Source of the DNA: Bordetella parapertussis
Lineage (GTDB): Bacteria; Pseudomonadota; Gammaproteobacteria; Burkholderiales; Burkholderiaceae_C
Length of the DNA stretch: 64,000 bases
Direction of reading: 5' to 3'
Assembly: GCA_945890735.1 (NCBI GenBank)
Contig: CAMDCZ010000002.1
Coordinates: 1-64,000 of the forward strand
Part shown: positions 43,039 through 55,278 of the stretch, in pieces
Position numbering within the stretch: position 1 is the stretch's first letter
How the letters are laid out: each line of letters begins with the position of its first letter
Made by a program: the position numbers and the translations under genes
Notes under the pieces: model-generated
What the model was told of the DNA's origin: nothing
What the model saw: only the letters and a program-made list of their open reading frames with translations
Databases searched by the model: none

Positions 43039-44688
43039 TCATTCCCACTCGATGGTCGCGGGTGGTTTAGAGCTCACATCCATCACCACGCGGTTGATAC
43101 CTCGCACCTCATTGATGATGCGCCCTGAGACCTTTTTCAACAAGGCATAAGGTAACTCTGCCCAATCGGCTGTCATGAAATCGCTGGTCACCACAGCGCG
43201 CAAAGCCACCACGTGATCGTAGGTGCGACCGTCTCCCATCACGCCCACACTTTTCACCGGCAAAAACACGACAAACGCCTGGCTGGTGGCTTCATACCAG
43301 TTGCGAGGGGTTTGTGTTCCACCAAAGGCCACCAAAGCGGGGTCTCCCTCGAATGGCGAGTTGCGCAGTTCCTCGATGAAGATCGCATCGGCGCGCCGCA
43401 GCAAATCTGCGTAGTCCTTTTTCACTTCGCCCAAGATCCGCACGCCCAAACCTGGGCCAGGGAAAGGATGGCGATACACCATGTCATGTGGCAAACCCAG
43501 CGCCACGCCCAATTCACGCACCTCGTCTTTGAACAAATCGCGCAACGGCTCGAGCAATTTCAAACCGAGCTGCTCGGGCAAACCGCCCACGTTATGGTGG
43601 CTTTTGATGGTGACAGCTTTCTTGCTTTTGGCGCCACCGCTTTCAATCACATCCGGATAGATCGTCCCTTGCGCCAAGAAGCTGGCACCTTGGTGGCCAC
43701 CGCCGCCGGCTTTGAGTTTGGCGGCTTCTTGCTTGAACACAGTGACGAATTCAGCGCCAATGATTTTGCGTTTCGCTTCCGGATCGGCCACGCCGGCGAG
43801 CTTGCCTAAAAACAAATCGCTGGCATCGACACGGATGACACGCGCATGCAACTTGCCTGCAAACATCTCCATCACCATGTCGCCTTCATTCAAGCGCAGC
43901 AAGCCGTGATCGACAAACACGCAAGTGAGTTGGTCGCCGATCGCCCGGTGAATCAGCGCAGCGGCCACCGAGGAGTCCACACCGCCTGACAAGCCCAATA
44001 TCACCTCTTCATCGCCCACTTGCTCGCGGATTCGCGCCACCGCCTCGTCTACGTGGTTGCGCATGACCCAATCGGGAGAAGCTTGGCAAATGCCCAGCAC
44101 AAAGCGGTTGAGCAAAGCGCGGCCTTGCAAGGTGTGGGTGACTTCAGGGTGAAATTGCACACCGTAAAAATGCCTCGCTTGATCGGCCATGCCCGCGATC
44201 GGGCAACCCTCGGTACTGGCCATCAGCTTGAAGCCAGGCGGCAATTCAGTCACTTTGTCGCCATGGCTCATCCAGACCTTGAGCATGCCGTGGCCTTCAG
44301 GCGTGCTGAAGTCTTCGATGTCTTGGAGCAAATCGGTGTGACCCCTGGCGCGCACCTCTGCGTAGCCAAATTCGCGTGTCTGACCTGCTTCGACCTTGCC
44401 ACCGAGTTGCTGCGCCATGGTTTGCATGCCATAGCAAATGCCCAGCACTGGCAGCCCCAAAGCAAACACCGCAGCCGGGGCGCGGTCATCCACTTCGTAA
44501 ACGCTGGCGTGGCTGCCCGACAAGATGATCCCCTTGAGCCGGTGGTCTTTGGCGTATTGTCGAATCCAGTCGTCAGTCACGTCGCAAGGATGGACTTCGC
44601 AGTACACATGCGCTTCACGCACACGCCTGGCAATCAGTTGGGTGACCTGCGAGCCGAAATCAAGAATCAAGATGGTGTCGTGGGACAT
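43039..44688 (-). CDS. guaA: GMP synthase (glutamine-hydrolysing)
   Basis: This 549-residue enzyme has a class I amidotransferase domain (Cys in [11 protein letters not shown] near residue 86; [10 protein letters not shown] with His/Glu), an ATP-pyrophosphatase domain with P-loop LSGGVDSSV near residue 240, and a C-terminal dimerisation domain ending in PPATIEWE. It converts XMP to GMP. The gene is the last of ratA-rnfH-guaB-guaA and lies 32 bases after guaB. A stem-loop follows. Confidence 0.98.
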   Translation of the reverse strand: MSHDTILILDFGSQVTQLIARRVREAHVYCEVHPCDVTDDWIRQYAKDHRLKGIILSGSHASVYEVDDRAPAAVFALGLPVLGICYGMQTMAQQLGGKVEAGQTREFGYAEVRARGHTDLLQDIEDFSTPEGHGMLKVWMSHGDKVTELPPGFKLMASTEGCPIAGMADQARHFYGVQFHPEVTHTLQGRALLNRFVLGICQASPDWVMRNHVDEAVARIREQVGDEEVILGLSGGVDSSVAAALIHRAIGDQLTCVFVDHGLLRLNEGDMVMEMFAGKLHARVIRVDASDLFLGKLAGVADPEAKRKIIGAEFVTVFKQEAAKLKAGGGGHQGASFLAQGTIYPDVIESGGAKSKKAVTIKSHHNVGGLPEQLGLKLLEPLRDLFKDEVRELGVALGLPHDMVYRHPFPGPGLGVRILGEVKKDYADLLRRADAIFIEELRNSPFEGDPALVAFGGTQTPRNWYEATSQAFVVFLPVKSVGVMGDGRTYDHVVALRAVVTSDFMTADWAELPYALLKKVSGRIINEVRGINRVVMDVSSKPPATIEWE

Positions 44689-44720
44689 GGTCTTCGCCTG
44701 CGAACAAGCGCGGTAAGGGC

Positions 44721-46190
44721 TTATTCAGCGCGGTAATTCGGGGCTTCTTTGGTGATCTGTACGTCGTGCACATGGCTTTCGCGCATGCCAGCCGCAGAGA
44801 TCTCGACAAACTCGGCTTGGTGGCGCATTTCCTCGATGCTGGCGCAACCGCAATAACCCATTGACGCGCGAACGCCACCCGCCATTTGGTAAACGATGCT
44901 GACCATCGAGCCTTTGTAAGGCACTCGCCCTTCAATGCCTTCAGGCACGAGTTTGTCGGCGTTCGGGTTGCCGGTGGTGGCTTCTTGGAAATAGCGGTCG
45001 GCACTGCCTTGTTGCATGGCGCCGATCGAGCCCATGCCACGGTAGCTTTTGTAACTGCGCCCTTGGTAGAGGATGACTTCGCCAGGCGCTTCCTCGGTGC
45101 CGGCGAACATGCCACCCATCATCACGCTGGATGCGCCTGCTGCGATGGCTTTGGCGATGTCGCCGCTGTAGCGGATGCCGCCGTCGGCGATCAACGGAAT
45201 GCCAGAACCTTGCAAGGCCATGGCCACGTTGTCGATCGCGGTGATCTGGGGCACGCCCACGCCTGCCACGATGCGGGTGGTGCAAATCGAACCCGGACCA
45301 ATACCCACTTTGACCGCATCGGCCCCCGCTTCAGCCAAGGCCAAAGCAGCAGCGCCAGTGGCGATGTTGCCGCCCACCACATCGATCTGGGGGTAGTTTT
45401 GTTTGACCCAGCGCACCCGCTCGATCACGCCGTGGCTGTGACCGTGCGCGGTGTCCACCACGATCGCATCCACGCCGGCTTTGACCAGGGCTTCGACGCG
45501 CTCTTCGGTACCGGCGCCTACACCCACAGCCGCACCCACGCGCAAGCGACCTGAGGCGTCACGCGCGGCATTGGGGAAACTGGTTTGCTTGGTGATGTCC
45601 TTGACCGTGATCAGCCCTTTGAGCTCAAAGGCATCGTTGACCACCAACAAGCGTTCGAGTTTGTGTTTGTTGAGCAGTGCTTTGGCTTGCTCGGGGGTGG
45701 TCCCTTCGGGGACCGTGATCAAGCGCTCGCGCGGGGTCATGATCTCTTTGACCTGCACGTCATAGCGGGTTTCAAAACGCAAATCTCGCCCACTGACGAT
45801 GCCCACCACTTGGCCACCGTCACACACCGGAAAACCCGAGATGCCCAGTTGGTCAGACATGGCCATGACCTGGCGCACCGTGTGTTGCGGGGTGATGACC
45901 ACCGGGTCGAGCAATACGCCACTTTCATAGCGTTTGACCTTGGCAACCTCGGCAGCCTGCTGTTGGGCGGTCAGGTTTTTGTGAACGATACCCATGCCGC
46001 CTTCTTGGGCGATGGCAATCGCCAAGCGGGCTTCGGTGACCGTGTCCATGGCGGCAGACACCAGGGGCAGGTTCAAGGCGATGCGCCTGGAAAATTGGGT
46101 TGAGAGCTGTGTGTCCTTGGGCAGGACTTGAGAAAAGGCGGGGACCAGCAACACATCGTCGAAGGTCAGCGCTTTGCCAAGCAGGCGCAT
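44721..46190 (-). CDS. guaB: IMP dehydrogenase
   Basis: This 489-residue enzyme has a TIM barrel interrupted by two CBS domains (about residues 95-205). The catalytic Cys loop GPGSICTTR and the flap with [14 protein letters not shown] are present; the ending is [12 protein letters not shown]. It catalyses the NAD-dependent oxidation of IMP to XMP, the committed step of GMP synthesis. A GGAG precedes the ATG. It precedes guaA by 32 bases in the same operon. Confidence 0.98.
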   Translation of the reverse strand: MRLLGKALTFDDVLLVPAFSQVLPKDTQLSTQFSRRIALNLPLVSAAMDTVTEARLAIAIAQEGGMGIVHKNLTAQQQAAEVAKVKRYESGVLLDPVVITPQHTVRQVMAMSDQLGISGFPVCDGGQVVGIVSGRDLRFETRYDVQVKEIMTPRERLITVPEGTTPEQAKALLNKHKLERLLVVNDAFELKGLITVKDITKQTSFPNAARDASGRLRVGAAVGVGAGTEERVEALVKAGVDAIVVDTAHGHSHGVIERVRWVKQNYPQIDVVGGNIATGAAALALAEAGADAVKVGIGPGSICTTRIVAGVGVPQITAIDNVAMALQGSGIPLIADGGIRYSGDIAKAIAAGASSVMMGGMFAGTEEAPGEVILYQGRSYKSYRGMGSIGAMQQGSADRYFQEATTGNPNADKLVPEGIEGRVPYKGSMVSIVYQMAGGVRASMGYCGCASIEEMRHQAEFVEISAAGMRESHVHDVQITKEAPNYRAE

Positions 46191-46260
46191 GGTAAATCTC
46201 CAAAAGCCAGATCATACCGACCTAGCCAACCCCACTTTTCAGCGGGCATGGAAGGTACTT

Positions 46261-46593
46261 TCAATAGCCTTGTTTGGCGCCAGGTCGACGGGATGCAAAC
46301 AGACCAGCTGCCCGGCTGCCCTGCTTTTGAAAACGCTCACGCCGGGCCACTTTGGGATCGACACGCAAGCCTCGCAGCCATTCAACACGGTCCCCTTCTT
46401 GAAGCGGTGAAGTTGACTCAACAGGCTTGCCCCAGACCGCGACCTGCCAATCCTCGGGGCTGGCGTCCTTGAATGGTTCAAACACCTTGAGCAGGTGTTG
46501 CAGGGAGTCCGCAACGGTGGCGCCTGCTTCGGCATCCCACTCAAACTGGTGCAATTCACGAACACCCCAGCCAACCACCACCAGCACTTTCAT
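46261..46593 (-). CDS. rnfH: RnfH family ubiquitin-fold protein
   Basis: This 110-residue protein has a beta-grasp fold of the RnfH family (VLVVVGWGVRELHQFEW at the N-terminus, VAVWGKPVESTSPLQEGDRVEWLRGLRVDPKVARRERF). The family motif LRVDPKxARRxR is clear. RnfH is associated with ratA in many proteobacteria; its molecular role is not established. The start overlaps the ratA stop by four bases, giving tight coupling. A basic tail (GSRAAGLFASRRPGAKQ) extends past the core. Confidence 0.93.
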   Translation of the reverse strand: MKVLVVVGWGVRELHQFEWDAEAGATVADSLQHLLKVFEPFKDASPEDWQVAVWGKPVESTSPLQEGDRVEWLRGLRVDPKVARRERFQKQGSRAAGLFASRRPGAKQGY

Positions 46594-47024
46594 CGGGGAT
46601 AGACCACTTCTGCTCGCTTGACAAACGCATCAACCAAGGTGGAGGCAATCTTGTCAAACACCGGCCCCACCAAGGCCCCAAACATCGAATCAAAGCTGTA
46701 GGAGAGTTTGAGTTCAACCCGACAGGCTTGCTCATCGCCCAAAGGGATGAAATTCCAAACACCGTTGAGTTGCTTGAAAGGGCCATCGATCAGATTCAGT
46801 TGCACCTGCCGGCCAGGCACGTGGCTGTTGGCCGTGGTGAAACTTTTGTGCAGACCGCCAAAGGCCATGCCAATCCGCGCAGTCATGCCGTTTTCGTGCA
46901 ACGCAAGGATTTGTGTTTGGTCGCACCAGGGCAAAAACTGCGGGTAAGACGCGACATCCACCACCAAATCAAACATTTCTTGGGCGGTAAACCAGATCAA
47001 TACGGACTTCTCAACGGTTTTCAT
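46590..47024 (-). CDS. ratA: RatA/Coq10-like START-domain protein
   Basis: This 144-residue SRPBCC/START-fold protein has MKTVEKSVLIWFTAQEMFDL at the N-terminus, YPQFLPWC, and the C-terminal helix DKIASTLVDAFVKRAEVVY. The family includes the ubiquinone-binding Coq10 and E. coli RatA, which was reported to block 70S ribosome association. A quinone-binding role is equally possible. The start at 47024 begins the family N-terminus; an upstream ATG at 47054 is within the smpB leader. It is divergent from smpB and coupled to rnfH, as in E. coli. Confidence 0.92.
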   Translation of the reverse strand: MKTVEKSVLIWFTAQEMFDLVVDVASYPQFLPWCDQTQILALHENGMTARIGMAFGGLHKSFTTANSHVPGRQVQLNLIDGPFKQLNGVWNFIPLGDEQACRVELKLSYSFDSMFGALVGPVFDKIASTLVDAFVKRAEVVYPR

Positions 47025-47095
47025 AGAATGGGGCTTGCGCCAACTTGGCTCCAAGGGTCATTGTAAAGACCCGCCTCTCCTCCACTACCCCCTTC

Positions 47096-47569
47096 ATGGC
47101 CAGCAAAACTGCACCTCAAACCCGTATTGCGGACAACAAAAAAGCCGCTTTCAACTACTTTTTCGAAGAACGCCTGGAAGCAGGCATGGTCCTCGAAGGG
47201 TGGGAGGTCAAGGCCGCGCGTGAAGGCAAGGTGCAACTCACCGATGGCTATGTCGTGATTCGCAACGGTGAAATGTTCGTCATCGGCTGCCAAATCAACC
47301 CGCTGAAAACCGCGTCTACCCATGTGAATCCTGACGCGATTCGTTCGCGCAAACTCTTGTTGCACAAGGATGAGATCCGCCGTTTGATCGGCAAGGTTGA
47401 GCAAAAGGGCTACACCCTGGTGCCGCTGAATTTGCATTGGAAAAATGGTCGCATCAAGTGTGAAATTGCCTTGGCCAAAGGCAAGGCTGAGCACGACAAG
47501 CGCGACACCATCAAAGACCGCGAAGGCAAGCGCGAAGTTGAACGCGCCATGAAAAACCGTACTCGCTGA
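47096..47569 (+). CDS. smpB: SsrA-binding protein SmpB
   Basis: This 157-residue OB-fold protein binds tmRNA and rescues stalled ribosomes. The core [44 protein letters not shown] and the basic C-terminal tail [20 protein letters not shown], needed for ribosome entry, are present. The start at 47096 (MASKTAP) fits the family; the upstream in-frame ATG at 47045 is inside the divergent ratA region. No tmRNA gene was found in this window. Confidence 0.96.
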   Translation: MASKTAPQTRIADNKKAAFNYFFEERLEAGMVLEGWEVKAAREGKVQLTDGYVVIRNGEMFVIGCQINPLKTASTHVNPDAIRSRKLLLHKDEIRRLIGKVEQKGYTLVPLNLHWKNGRIKCEIALAKGKAEHDKRDTIKDREGKREVERAMKNRTR

Positions 47570-47572
47570 CGC

Positions 47573-48250
47573 TCAAGTCTCGAGTGTCGCCTGCCCCGCC
47601 ACCATCACCAGACGCTGGTCGCAACGCTGACTGAGTGCACGGTCGTGGGTAACCATCACCAGTGTCGTGCCCAACTCCCGGTTGAGTTCCAGCATCAAAC
47701 GCATCACGTTTTCACCCGTGGCATGGTCCAAACTGCCTGTGGGTTCATCTGCCAGCAGCACATCCGGCTTGACGACAAAGGCACGCGCCAGGGCCACGCG
47801 CTGCTGCTCGCCGCCGCTCATCACCTTGGGGTAATGGTTCAATCGTTCGGCCAAACCAACACGCACCAACATCTCACGCGCCAAGGGCTTGGGGTCGCGG
47901 TGTCCTGCCAATTCCAGAGGCAGCATGACGTTTTCCAGGGCTGTCAAGGGGGCCAGCAGTTGAAAGCTTTGAAATACAAAGCCGATGTGCTTGGCGCGCA
48001 AAGCAGCTCGTTGGTCTTCGTTGAGTGAAAACAGGTCTTGGCCGGCAATCTGCACAGTGCCTTGGGTGGGTGTGTCCAAGCCAGCCATGATCGCCAGCAA
48101 GGTGCTCTTTCCAGAGCCAGACGCACCCACGATGGCCAAGGTTTGTCTGGCCTGCAAGCTGAAATCGATATCGCGGAGAATGTCCAAGGTGCCTGTGGCA
48201 TCGGTGACAGATTTGAAAATATGAGAAACCGCAATCAAGGGTGAGGACAT
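47573..48250 (-). CDS. ABC transporter ATPase, LolD/YbbA-like
   Basis: This 225-residue nucleotide-binding subunit has Walker A GASGSGKST, signature MSGGEQQRVALARA, Walker B VLLADEPTGSLD and the H-loop VTHD. Family features of the MacB/LolD/YbbA group (HIGFVFQSFQLLAPLTALENV) are present. In E. coli ybbA is divergent from tesA and followed by the permease gene ybbP. Here it is divergent from tesA, but three bases downstream lies the convergent smpB, so no permease is adjacent. The start at 48250 is three bases from the tesA start. Confidence 0.9.
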   Translation of the reverse strand: MSSPLIAVSHIFKSVTDATGTLDILRDIDFSLQARQTLAIVGASGSGKSTLLAIMAGLDTPTQGTVQIAGQDLFSLNEDQRAALRAKHIGFVFQSFQLLAPLTALENVMLPLELAGHRDPKPLAREMLVRVGLAERLNHYPKVMSGGEQQRVALARAFVVKPDVLLADEPTGSLDHATGENVMRLMLELNRELGTTLVMVTHDRALSQRCDQRLVMVAGQATLET

Positions 48251-48253
48251 GCC

Positions 48254-48901
48254 GTGCAATCCGTGTTGAAACGTAGAGACTTTAACTTGCAAACGCTGAT
48301 GGCCTTGCTGCTCGGTTCATTGCCCTTGTCAAACCATGCGGTCAATGCCAACAAACTGCTGGTGGTCGGCGACTCCCTCAGTGCGGAATATGGCATTGCC
48401 CGTGGCACCGGCTGGGTCGCTTTGCTGTCCGAGAAACTTCAGCAGGAAAGCCCCCAATGGCAAGTGGTCAATGCCAGCATCAGCGGCGACACCACCTCTG
48501 GCGGGCTGTCCCGGCTGCCCGCCCTGCTCGCCCAGCACCGCCCCAAGCTGGTGGCGATCGAACTCGGCGGCAACGATGCCCTGCGCGGCTTTTCATTGCA
48601 AATGACCCAGGACAATTTGGTTCGCATGATTCAGGCCTGTCAAAAAGCCAAAGCCCGGGTGCTGCTCATTGGCATGCAAGTCCCGCCCAATTACGGGGCG
48701 CGCTATGGTGCCGACTTCAGCCAATTGTTTGTTCGTTTGAGCAAAACCCACCAAGTAGCTTTGGTTCCCTTTTTGCTCAAAGGCGTGGCAGATGCCAAAG
48801 ACCCGACAGCGTTGTTTCAGTCTGACCGGATTCACCCGTTAGCGCAGGCCCATCCCATCATCCTGGGCAATGTCTGGCCCGTCTTAAAGAAGATGCTCTG
48901 A
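48254..48901 (+). CDS. tesA: GDSL-type arylesterase/acyl-CoA thioesterase I (TesA)
   Basis: This 215-residue SGNH hydrolase has a signal-like N-terminus (LQTLMALLLGSLPLSNHAVNA), block I VVGDSLSAEYG with the nucleophile Ser, block III GGNDALRG and block V DRIHPLAQAH with Asp/His. TesA is a periplasmic thioesterase/lysophospholipase/protease I. The start is GTG at 48254, with GAGGA spaced six bases upstream. It is head-to-head with the YbbA-like ATPase gene and overlaps mnmH by one base (TGATG). Confidence 0.9.
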   Translation: MQSVLKRRDFNLQTLMALLLGSLPLSNHAVNANKLLVVGDSLSAEYGIARGTGWVALLSEKLQQESPQWQVVNASISGDTTSGGLSRLPALLAQHRPKLVAIELGGNDALRGFSLQMTQDNLVRMIQACQKAKARVLLIGMQVPPNYGARYGADFSQLFVRLSKTHQVALVPFLLKGVADAKDPTALFQSDRIHPLAQAHPIILGNVWPVLKKML

Positions 48902-49983
48902 TGGCCTTGCGCCCGGTGACTGCCCAAGAAGCCATGCAGCGCATGGCCCTGCCAGCCGACCATCCCTTGGCGTTCAGTTGCATCATCGATGCGCGCAGCG
49001 AAGACGAACACGCCTTGGACCACCTGCCTGGCGCATTGAACTGGCCTTCCTTGACCAATGCGGAACGCATTCGCGTGGGCAGCTTGTACAAACAGGTGAA
49101 TGCCTTTGAAGCAAACAAAGTCGGTGCCGCATTGGTGGCCGCCAACATCGCCAGACACCTTGAGCGCGATGTCATGCAGTTACCGAAGGATTGGCAACCG
49201 CTGTTGTACTGTTGGCGCGGTGGCAAGCGCAGTGGTTCGCTGGGTTTGGTACTCGGCCAAATTGGCTTCAGGACTTGGTTGATCGAGGGTGGCTACAAGG
49301 CCTTTCGCGCTGAGTTGGTGAAAGACATTGCGCAGATCGCGCTGCGCTTGCGCTTTCAAGTCGTGGCGGGCCCCACAGGCTCAGGCAAAACCCGCTTGCT
49401 GCACGCCCTGAAAGAACAAGGTGCACAGGTGCTGGACCTCGAAGCACTGGCGCAACACCGCAGTTCTGTCTTGGGACGCATTCCGGGGCAAGCCCAGCCC
49501 AGCCAAAAACATTTCGACATGCGGGTGTGGCACCAACTGCGTCAATTTGACCCCAACCGCACGGTCTTTGTGGAAGCCGAAAGCAAAAAGGTGGGCAATG
49601 TCAGCATCCAAGAAGAACTGGTGCAAGCCATGCGCAGCAGCCCCTGCATCGATTTGCAGCTGAGCGGTCCTCAACGGGTTGCTTTGTTGCTGGAAGACTA
49701 TGCGTATTTCGCCAACAGCCCCGACATGTTTTGCCAACGCTTAGGCGTGTTGACTGCACAAAAAGGCAAAGCCGTGATTGGGCTCTGGCAGGAGATGGTG
49801 CGCGCAGGAGAAACACCTGCGGTGGTCAGCGCCTTGCTTGAACAGCACTACGATCCAACCTACGCCAAATCGGTCGAACGCAATTTCAGCCATTTTGGCC
49901 AGGCGCATGTGGCGATTCTGCAAGACCGACACCCGGCCAGCATGGCTTTGGTGGCTGCTGATTTGGCGAAGCGTTTTTGTTAA
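48901..49983 (+). CDS. mnmH: tRNA 2-selenouridine synthase (SelU)
   Basis: This 360-residue protein has an N-terminal rhodanese domain with Cys104 in LLYCWRGGKRSGSLG, and a C-terminal P-loop domain with GPTGSGKTRLL near residues 159-169. MnmH replaces sulfur at position 2 of the wobble uridine by selenium, through a geranylated intermediate, using selenophosphate from SelD. No selD is in this window. The ATG overlaps the tesA stop. Its TAA overlaps the TAA of the opposing cystathionine beta-lyase gene in a shared TTAA. Confidence 0.93.
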   Translation: MALRPVTAQEAMQRMALPADHPLAFSCIIDARSEDEHALDHLPGALNWPSLTNAERIRVGSLYKQVNAFEANKVGAALVAANIARHLERDVMQLPKDWQPLLYCWRGGKRSGSLGLVLGQIGFRTWLIEGGYKAFRAELVKDIAQIALRLRFQVVAGPTGSGKTRLLHALKEQGAQVLDLEALAQHRSSVLGRIPGQAQPSQKHFDMRVWHQLRQFDPNRTVFVEAESKKVGNVSIQEELVQAMRSSPCIDLQLSGPQRVALLLEDYAYFANSPDMFCQRLGVLTAQKGKAVIGLWQEMVRAGETPAVVSALLEQHYDPTYAKSVERNFSHFGQAHVAILQDRHPASMALVAADLAKRFC

Positions 49984-51212
49984 GACAAGGCGACCTGCAA
50001 GGCTTGCGCCAAGTCGGCAATCAAGTCCGCAGGGTCTTCCAGGCCCATGGCCAAACGCACAAAACCACCTTCCAGCAACGGTCGATCAGCGAGTTGGCGC
50101 ATGGTGCTCAAGTCGTAAGGCACGACCAAGCTGATCGGCCCGCCCCAGCTGTAGCCCAACTTGAACAGTCGCAAAGCATTGCAAAACACATCGACCTGTT
50201 GCGGCGTGATGTGCGGCTGGAAACGCAAGCTCAACAAACTCGCTGCGCGTCCGCCGCTGTGCATTGGGCCATCCATGGGGGCATCTGCTGCACAAAGTTC
50301 GCGCCAATGGGCATGCCCTGGGGAGTCTGCCAACGCTGGATGCAGCACCTGCGCAAATGCAGATTGATGCAAACACCACGCAGCCACTTGGCGGCAAGCG
50401 CGGTCTTGTGCGTCATAGCGCAATGCGATGCTGGCCAATGAGCGCAACACCAACTCCACATCGTTGCCAGACACACCGAACCCCAAGCGCATGTGACTGA
50501 GTTTCAAGTGGGTGGCCAGGTCCTCACGACAAGTGGTGATGCTACCCATGAGCACATCGCCACCGCCACTGGGGTACTTGGTCAAGGCGTGCACGCTCAG
50601 GTCCACGCCGATGCGCTCTGGGCTGCCTGGCATCAAATCGAATGGCTGAAATGCCATTCCTGCGCCCCAAGTGTTGTCCAAGGCCGTCATCACGCTGTGA
50701 TGTTGGCAAACTTTCAACAAGCTCAGCAGATCAGGAAACTCCAAGGTCACTGAACCCGGCGCTTCCAACCACACCAGCTTGGTCTTCGCAGACAAACGCT
50801 TGGCCAAGTCATCCACGCGCATCGAATCGTAAAACTGGTGCGTGATGCCCCAACTGGCCAACTCGGCTTGCACCAGTGTTTTCAAGGGGCCATAGGCGTT
50901 GTCAGGAATCAGCACCTCGTCACCTTGCTTCAAAAAAGCCAGGTTGACCTGAGCCAAGGCGGCCAAGCCGCTGGGAAACAACACCGCGTGCTGGGCACCT
51001 TCGAGTTGGCACAAACGCTCTTCCAGCACAAAGGTGGTGGGGGTGCCATGCAAGCCGTAGGTGTACCCGGACTTATCAAGCCACTGTCGGTTGCGCAGGT
51101 GTGCCACATCGGTGAAAAACACCGAGGATGCTTTATGGACAGGGAATTGGGGTGACGCGAAGTCAGCAGGCGGCTGGTAGCTGTGGTGGATCAGATCGGT
51201 GATTGGCTTCAT
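49980..51212 (-). CDS. metC: Cystathionine beta-lyase (PLP-dependent)
   Basis: This 410-residue Cys/Met metabolism PLP enzyme has YGLHGTPTTFVLEERL, FPSGLAALAQ, DNTWGAG and the PLP Lys in HALTKYPSGGGDVLMG. It should cleave cystathionine to homocysteine, pyruvate and ammonia. The sequence resembles E. coli MetC more than MetB (LDNTWGAGxxF, NDVELVLRSLAS). A related MetY gene lies at 36727. It is the last gene of the long minus-strand series, following the phosphoribosyltransferase by three bases. Confidence 0.9.
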   Translation of the reverse strand: MKPITDLIHHSYQPPADFASPQFPVHKASSVFFTDVAHLRNRQWLDKSGYTYGLHGTPTTFVLEERLCQLEGAQHAVLFPSGLAALAQVNLAFLKQGDEVLIPDNAYGPLKTLVQAELASWGITHQFYDSMRVDDLAKRLSAKTKLVWLEAPGSVTLEFPDLLSLLKVCQHHSVMTALDNTWGAGMAFQPFDLMPGSPERIGVDLSVHALTKYPSGGGDVLMGSITTCREDLATHLKLSHMRLGFGVSGNDVELVLRSLASIALRYDAQDRACRQVAAWCLHQSAFAQVLHPALADSPGHAHWRELCAADAPMDGPMHSGGRAASLLSLRFQPHITPQQVDVFCNALRLFKLGYSWGGPISLVVPYDLSTMRQLADRPLLEGGFVRLAMGLEDPADLIADLAQALQVALS

Positions 51213-51215
51213 GCC

Positions 51216-51740
51216 TCAGACCCGCCACTTCTCCAACAAATTGGCAGGTCGGGTGGTGTCGTAAGCCTCGAAAGGCTGGTGAATCCACGGGTTGGTGGGC
51301 AGGTATTCCACGGAAAAATCAGGGGTGAAAGAGGACACGCCTTTGGTCCAAATCACCGCGCTGCGCAACTCGGTGATCGGGCTGTAGTTGTTTTTCAAAA
51401 GATCAATCACCGCGTTCAAGGTGTGGCCTGAATCGGCCAGGTCGTCCACCAACAAAACACGGCCAGCGATTTCACCTTTGGGTGTGGTGATGAAGCGAGC
51501 GATGTCCAAATGGCCTTGCACTGTGCCACCGTCAGAGCGGTAGGAACTGGTGGACATGATGGCCAACGGCTTGTCAAAAATGCGGGACAAGACATCGCCA
51601 GGACGCATGCCGCCGCGGGCTAAGCACAAGATCGTGTCAAATTCCCAGCCTGACTGGTGCACCTTGATCGCGAGTTTTTCGATCAGGTTGTGGTATTCGT
51701 CATAGGAGACATACAGGTGTTTGCCGTCTTCAGTCAACAT
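51216..51740 (-). CDS. Phosphoribosyltransferase (Gpt/Hpt-like)
   Basis: This 174-residue PRTase fold protein has the PRPP-binding motif RVLLVDDLADSGHTL near residues 99-113, a DTILCLARGGMRPGDVL loop and YLPTNPWIHQPFE near the C-terminus. Related proteins salvage guanine, xanthine or hypoxanthine; some cluster members are of unknown specificity. The start at 51740 is chosen because the upstream in-frame ATG at 51803 is inside purA. It lies 22 bases after purA, consistent with purine salvage. Confidence 0.88.
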   Translation of the reverse strand: MLTEDGKHLYVSYDEYHNLIEKLAIKVHQSGWEFDTILCLARGGMRPGDVLSRIFDKPLAIMSTSSYRSDGGTVQGHLDIARFITTPKGEIAGRVLLVDDLADSGHTLNAVIDLLKNNYSPITELRSAVIWTKGVSSFTPDFSVEYLPTNPWIHQPFEAYDTTRPANLLEKWRV

Positions 51741-51762
51741 CGCTGTGCTTTCGGGTGGTGGG

Positions 51763-54307
<2,545 letters not shown>

Positions 54308-54375
54308 GAATGTGTGAGTTGCTGTTGAAAAAAGAGATTCTACTGGCCCGTCATGACCGGGTCACAGTGGTCTGC

Positions 54376-55269
54376 TTATTTTTTTCCAGCTGCTGATCCG
54401 CTACCGCGCATGGCTTTGAAAAAATCGCTGCTGGGGTCGAGTACCATCACATCGGACTTTTTGCTGAAGCTGGATTTATAGGCTTCCAGGCTTTGGTAGA
54501 ACTGGGCGAATTGAGCGTCGCGTCCAAAGGCATCGGCGTACAAGCGCGCGGCCTCAGCATCGCCCTCACCTTTGATTTTTTGCGCATCGCGGTAGGCATT
54601 GGCCAAAGTCACTTCACGTTGACGGTCAGCATCTGCTCTGATTTTTTCGCCTTCGGCACCACCTGTTGAGCGCAATTCGTTCGCAACGCGTTTGCGCTCT
54701 GCCTCCATGCGTCGGTAGACAGACTCAGTGATGGTGTCCACATAATCAGCACGCGTGATCCGCACATCCACCACGTCAATGCCCCAAGGGTTGCTGCCTT
54801 TGACGATTTCAATGACTTCTTTTTTGACATCCACCATCAGCGCTTCACGCTTCAAGGAGAGCAAATCTTTCACAGTGCGTTTGTTGATTTCTTCTTGAAA
54901 GGCATTGCGCACCACCCGTGTGAGCTGCTGAGCACCGGCTTTCTCGTCCAAGCCCACATTTCGGATGTACTGCGAAGGATCAGAGATTCGCCAACGAACA
55001 TACCAGTCGATCACCATGCGTTGCTTTTCAGCGGTCAGCATTGGCTCGGAGTCAACGTTATCCAAGGTCAATAAACGCTTGTCAATGAAGTTGACATTTT
55101 GAAAAGGCGGCGGTAATTTGAAATTGAGCCCAGGCTCGGTGATGACTTTCTTGATTTGACCCAAGGAATAAACCACGCCAAATTGCCGTTGGTCAACCAC
55201 GAAAATGGTTGAACTCAACACCAACAATGCCAGCAGTGCGGAGGAAATGTAAAAACCGATTTTGTTCAT
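54376..55269 (-). CDS. hflC: Protease modulator HflC
   Basis: This 297-residue protein has an N-terminal membrane anchor (ISSALLALLVLSSTIFVV) and a periplasmic SPFH/band 7 domain (QFGVVYSLGQI, TREPGLNFKLP-like VITEPGLNFKLP, DWYVRWRISDPSQYIRNVG). HflC forms with HflK a large complex around the AAA protease FtsH and modulates its activity. The gene begins nine bases after hflK, so they are coexpressed. The C-terminal KSDVMVLDPSSDFFKAMRG is typical. Confidence 0.95.
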   Translation of the reverse strand: MNKIGFYISSALLALLVLSSTIFVVDQRQFGVVYSLGQIKKVITEPGLNFKLPPPFQNVNFIDKRLLTLDNVDSEPMLTAEKQRMVIDWYVRWRISDPSQYIRNVGLDEKAGAQQLTRVVRNAFQEEINKRTVKDLLSLKREALMVDVKKEVIEIVKGSNPWGIDVVDVRITRADYVDTITESVYRRMEAERKRVANELRSTGGAEGEKIRADADRQREVTLANAYRDAQKIKGEGDAEAARLYADAFGRDAQFAQFYQSLEAYKSSFSKKSDVMVLDPSSDFFKAMRGSGSAAGKK

Positions 55270-55278
55270 GGTGTTATC

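Noticed and set aside
47044..47055. CTTGG-CT-CCAAG dyad in the ratA/smpB divergent region
   Set aside because: It is a short dyad in a region with several weak symmetries, without promoter hexamers at sensible spacing.
54328..54361. CCCG-CGGG hairpin and T6 tract between hisZ and hflC
   Set aside because: The stem has only four pairs and the T-run is about 13 bases away, so it is not a convincing terminator; the genes look cotranscribed.
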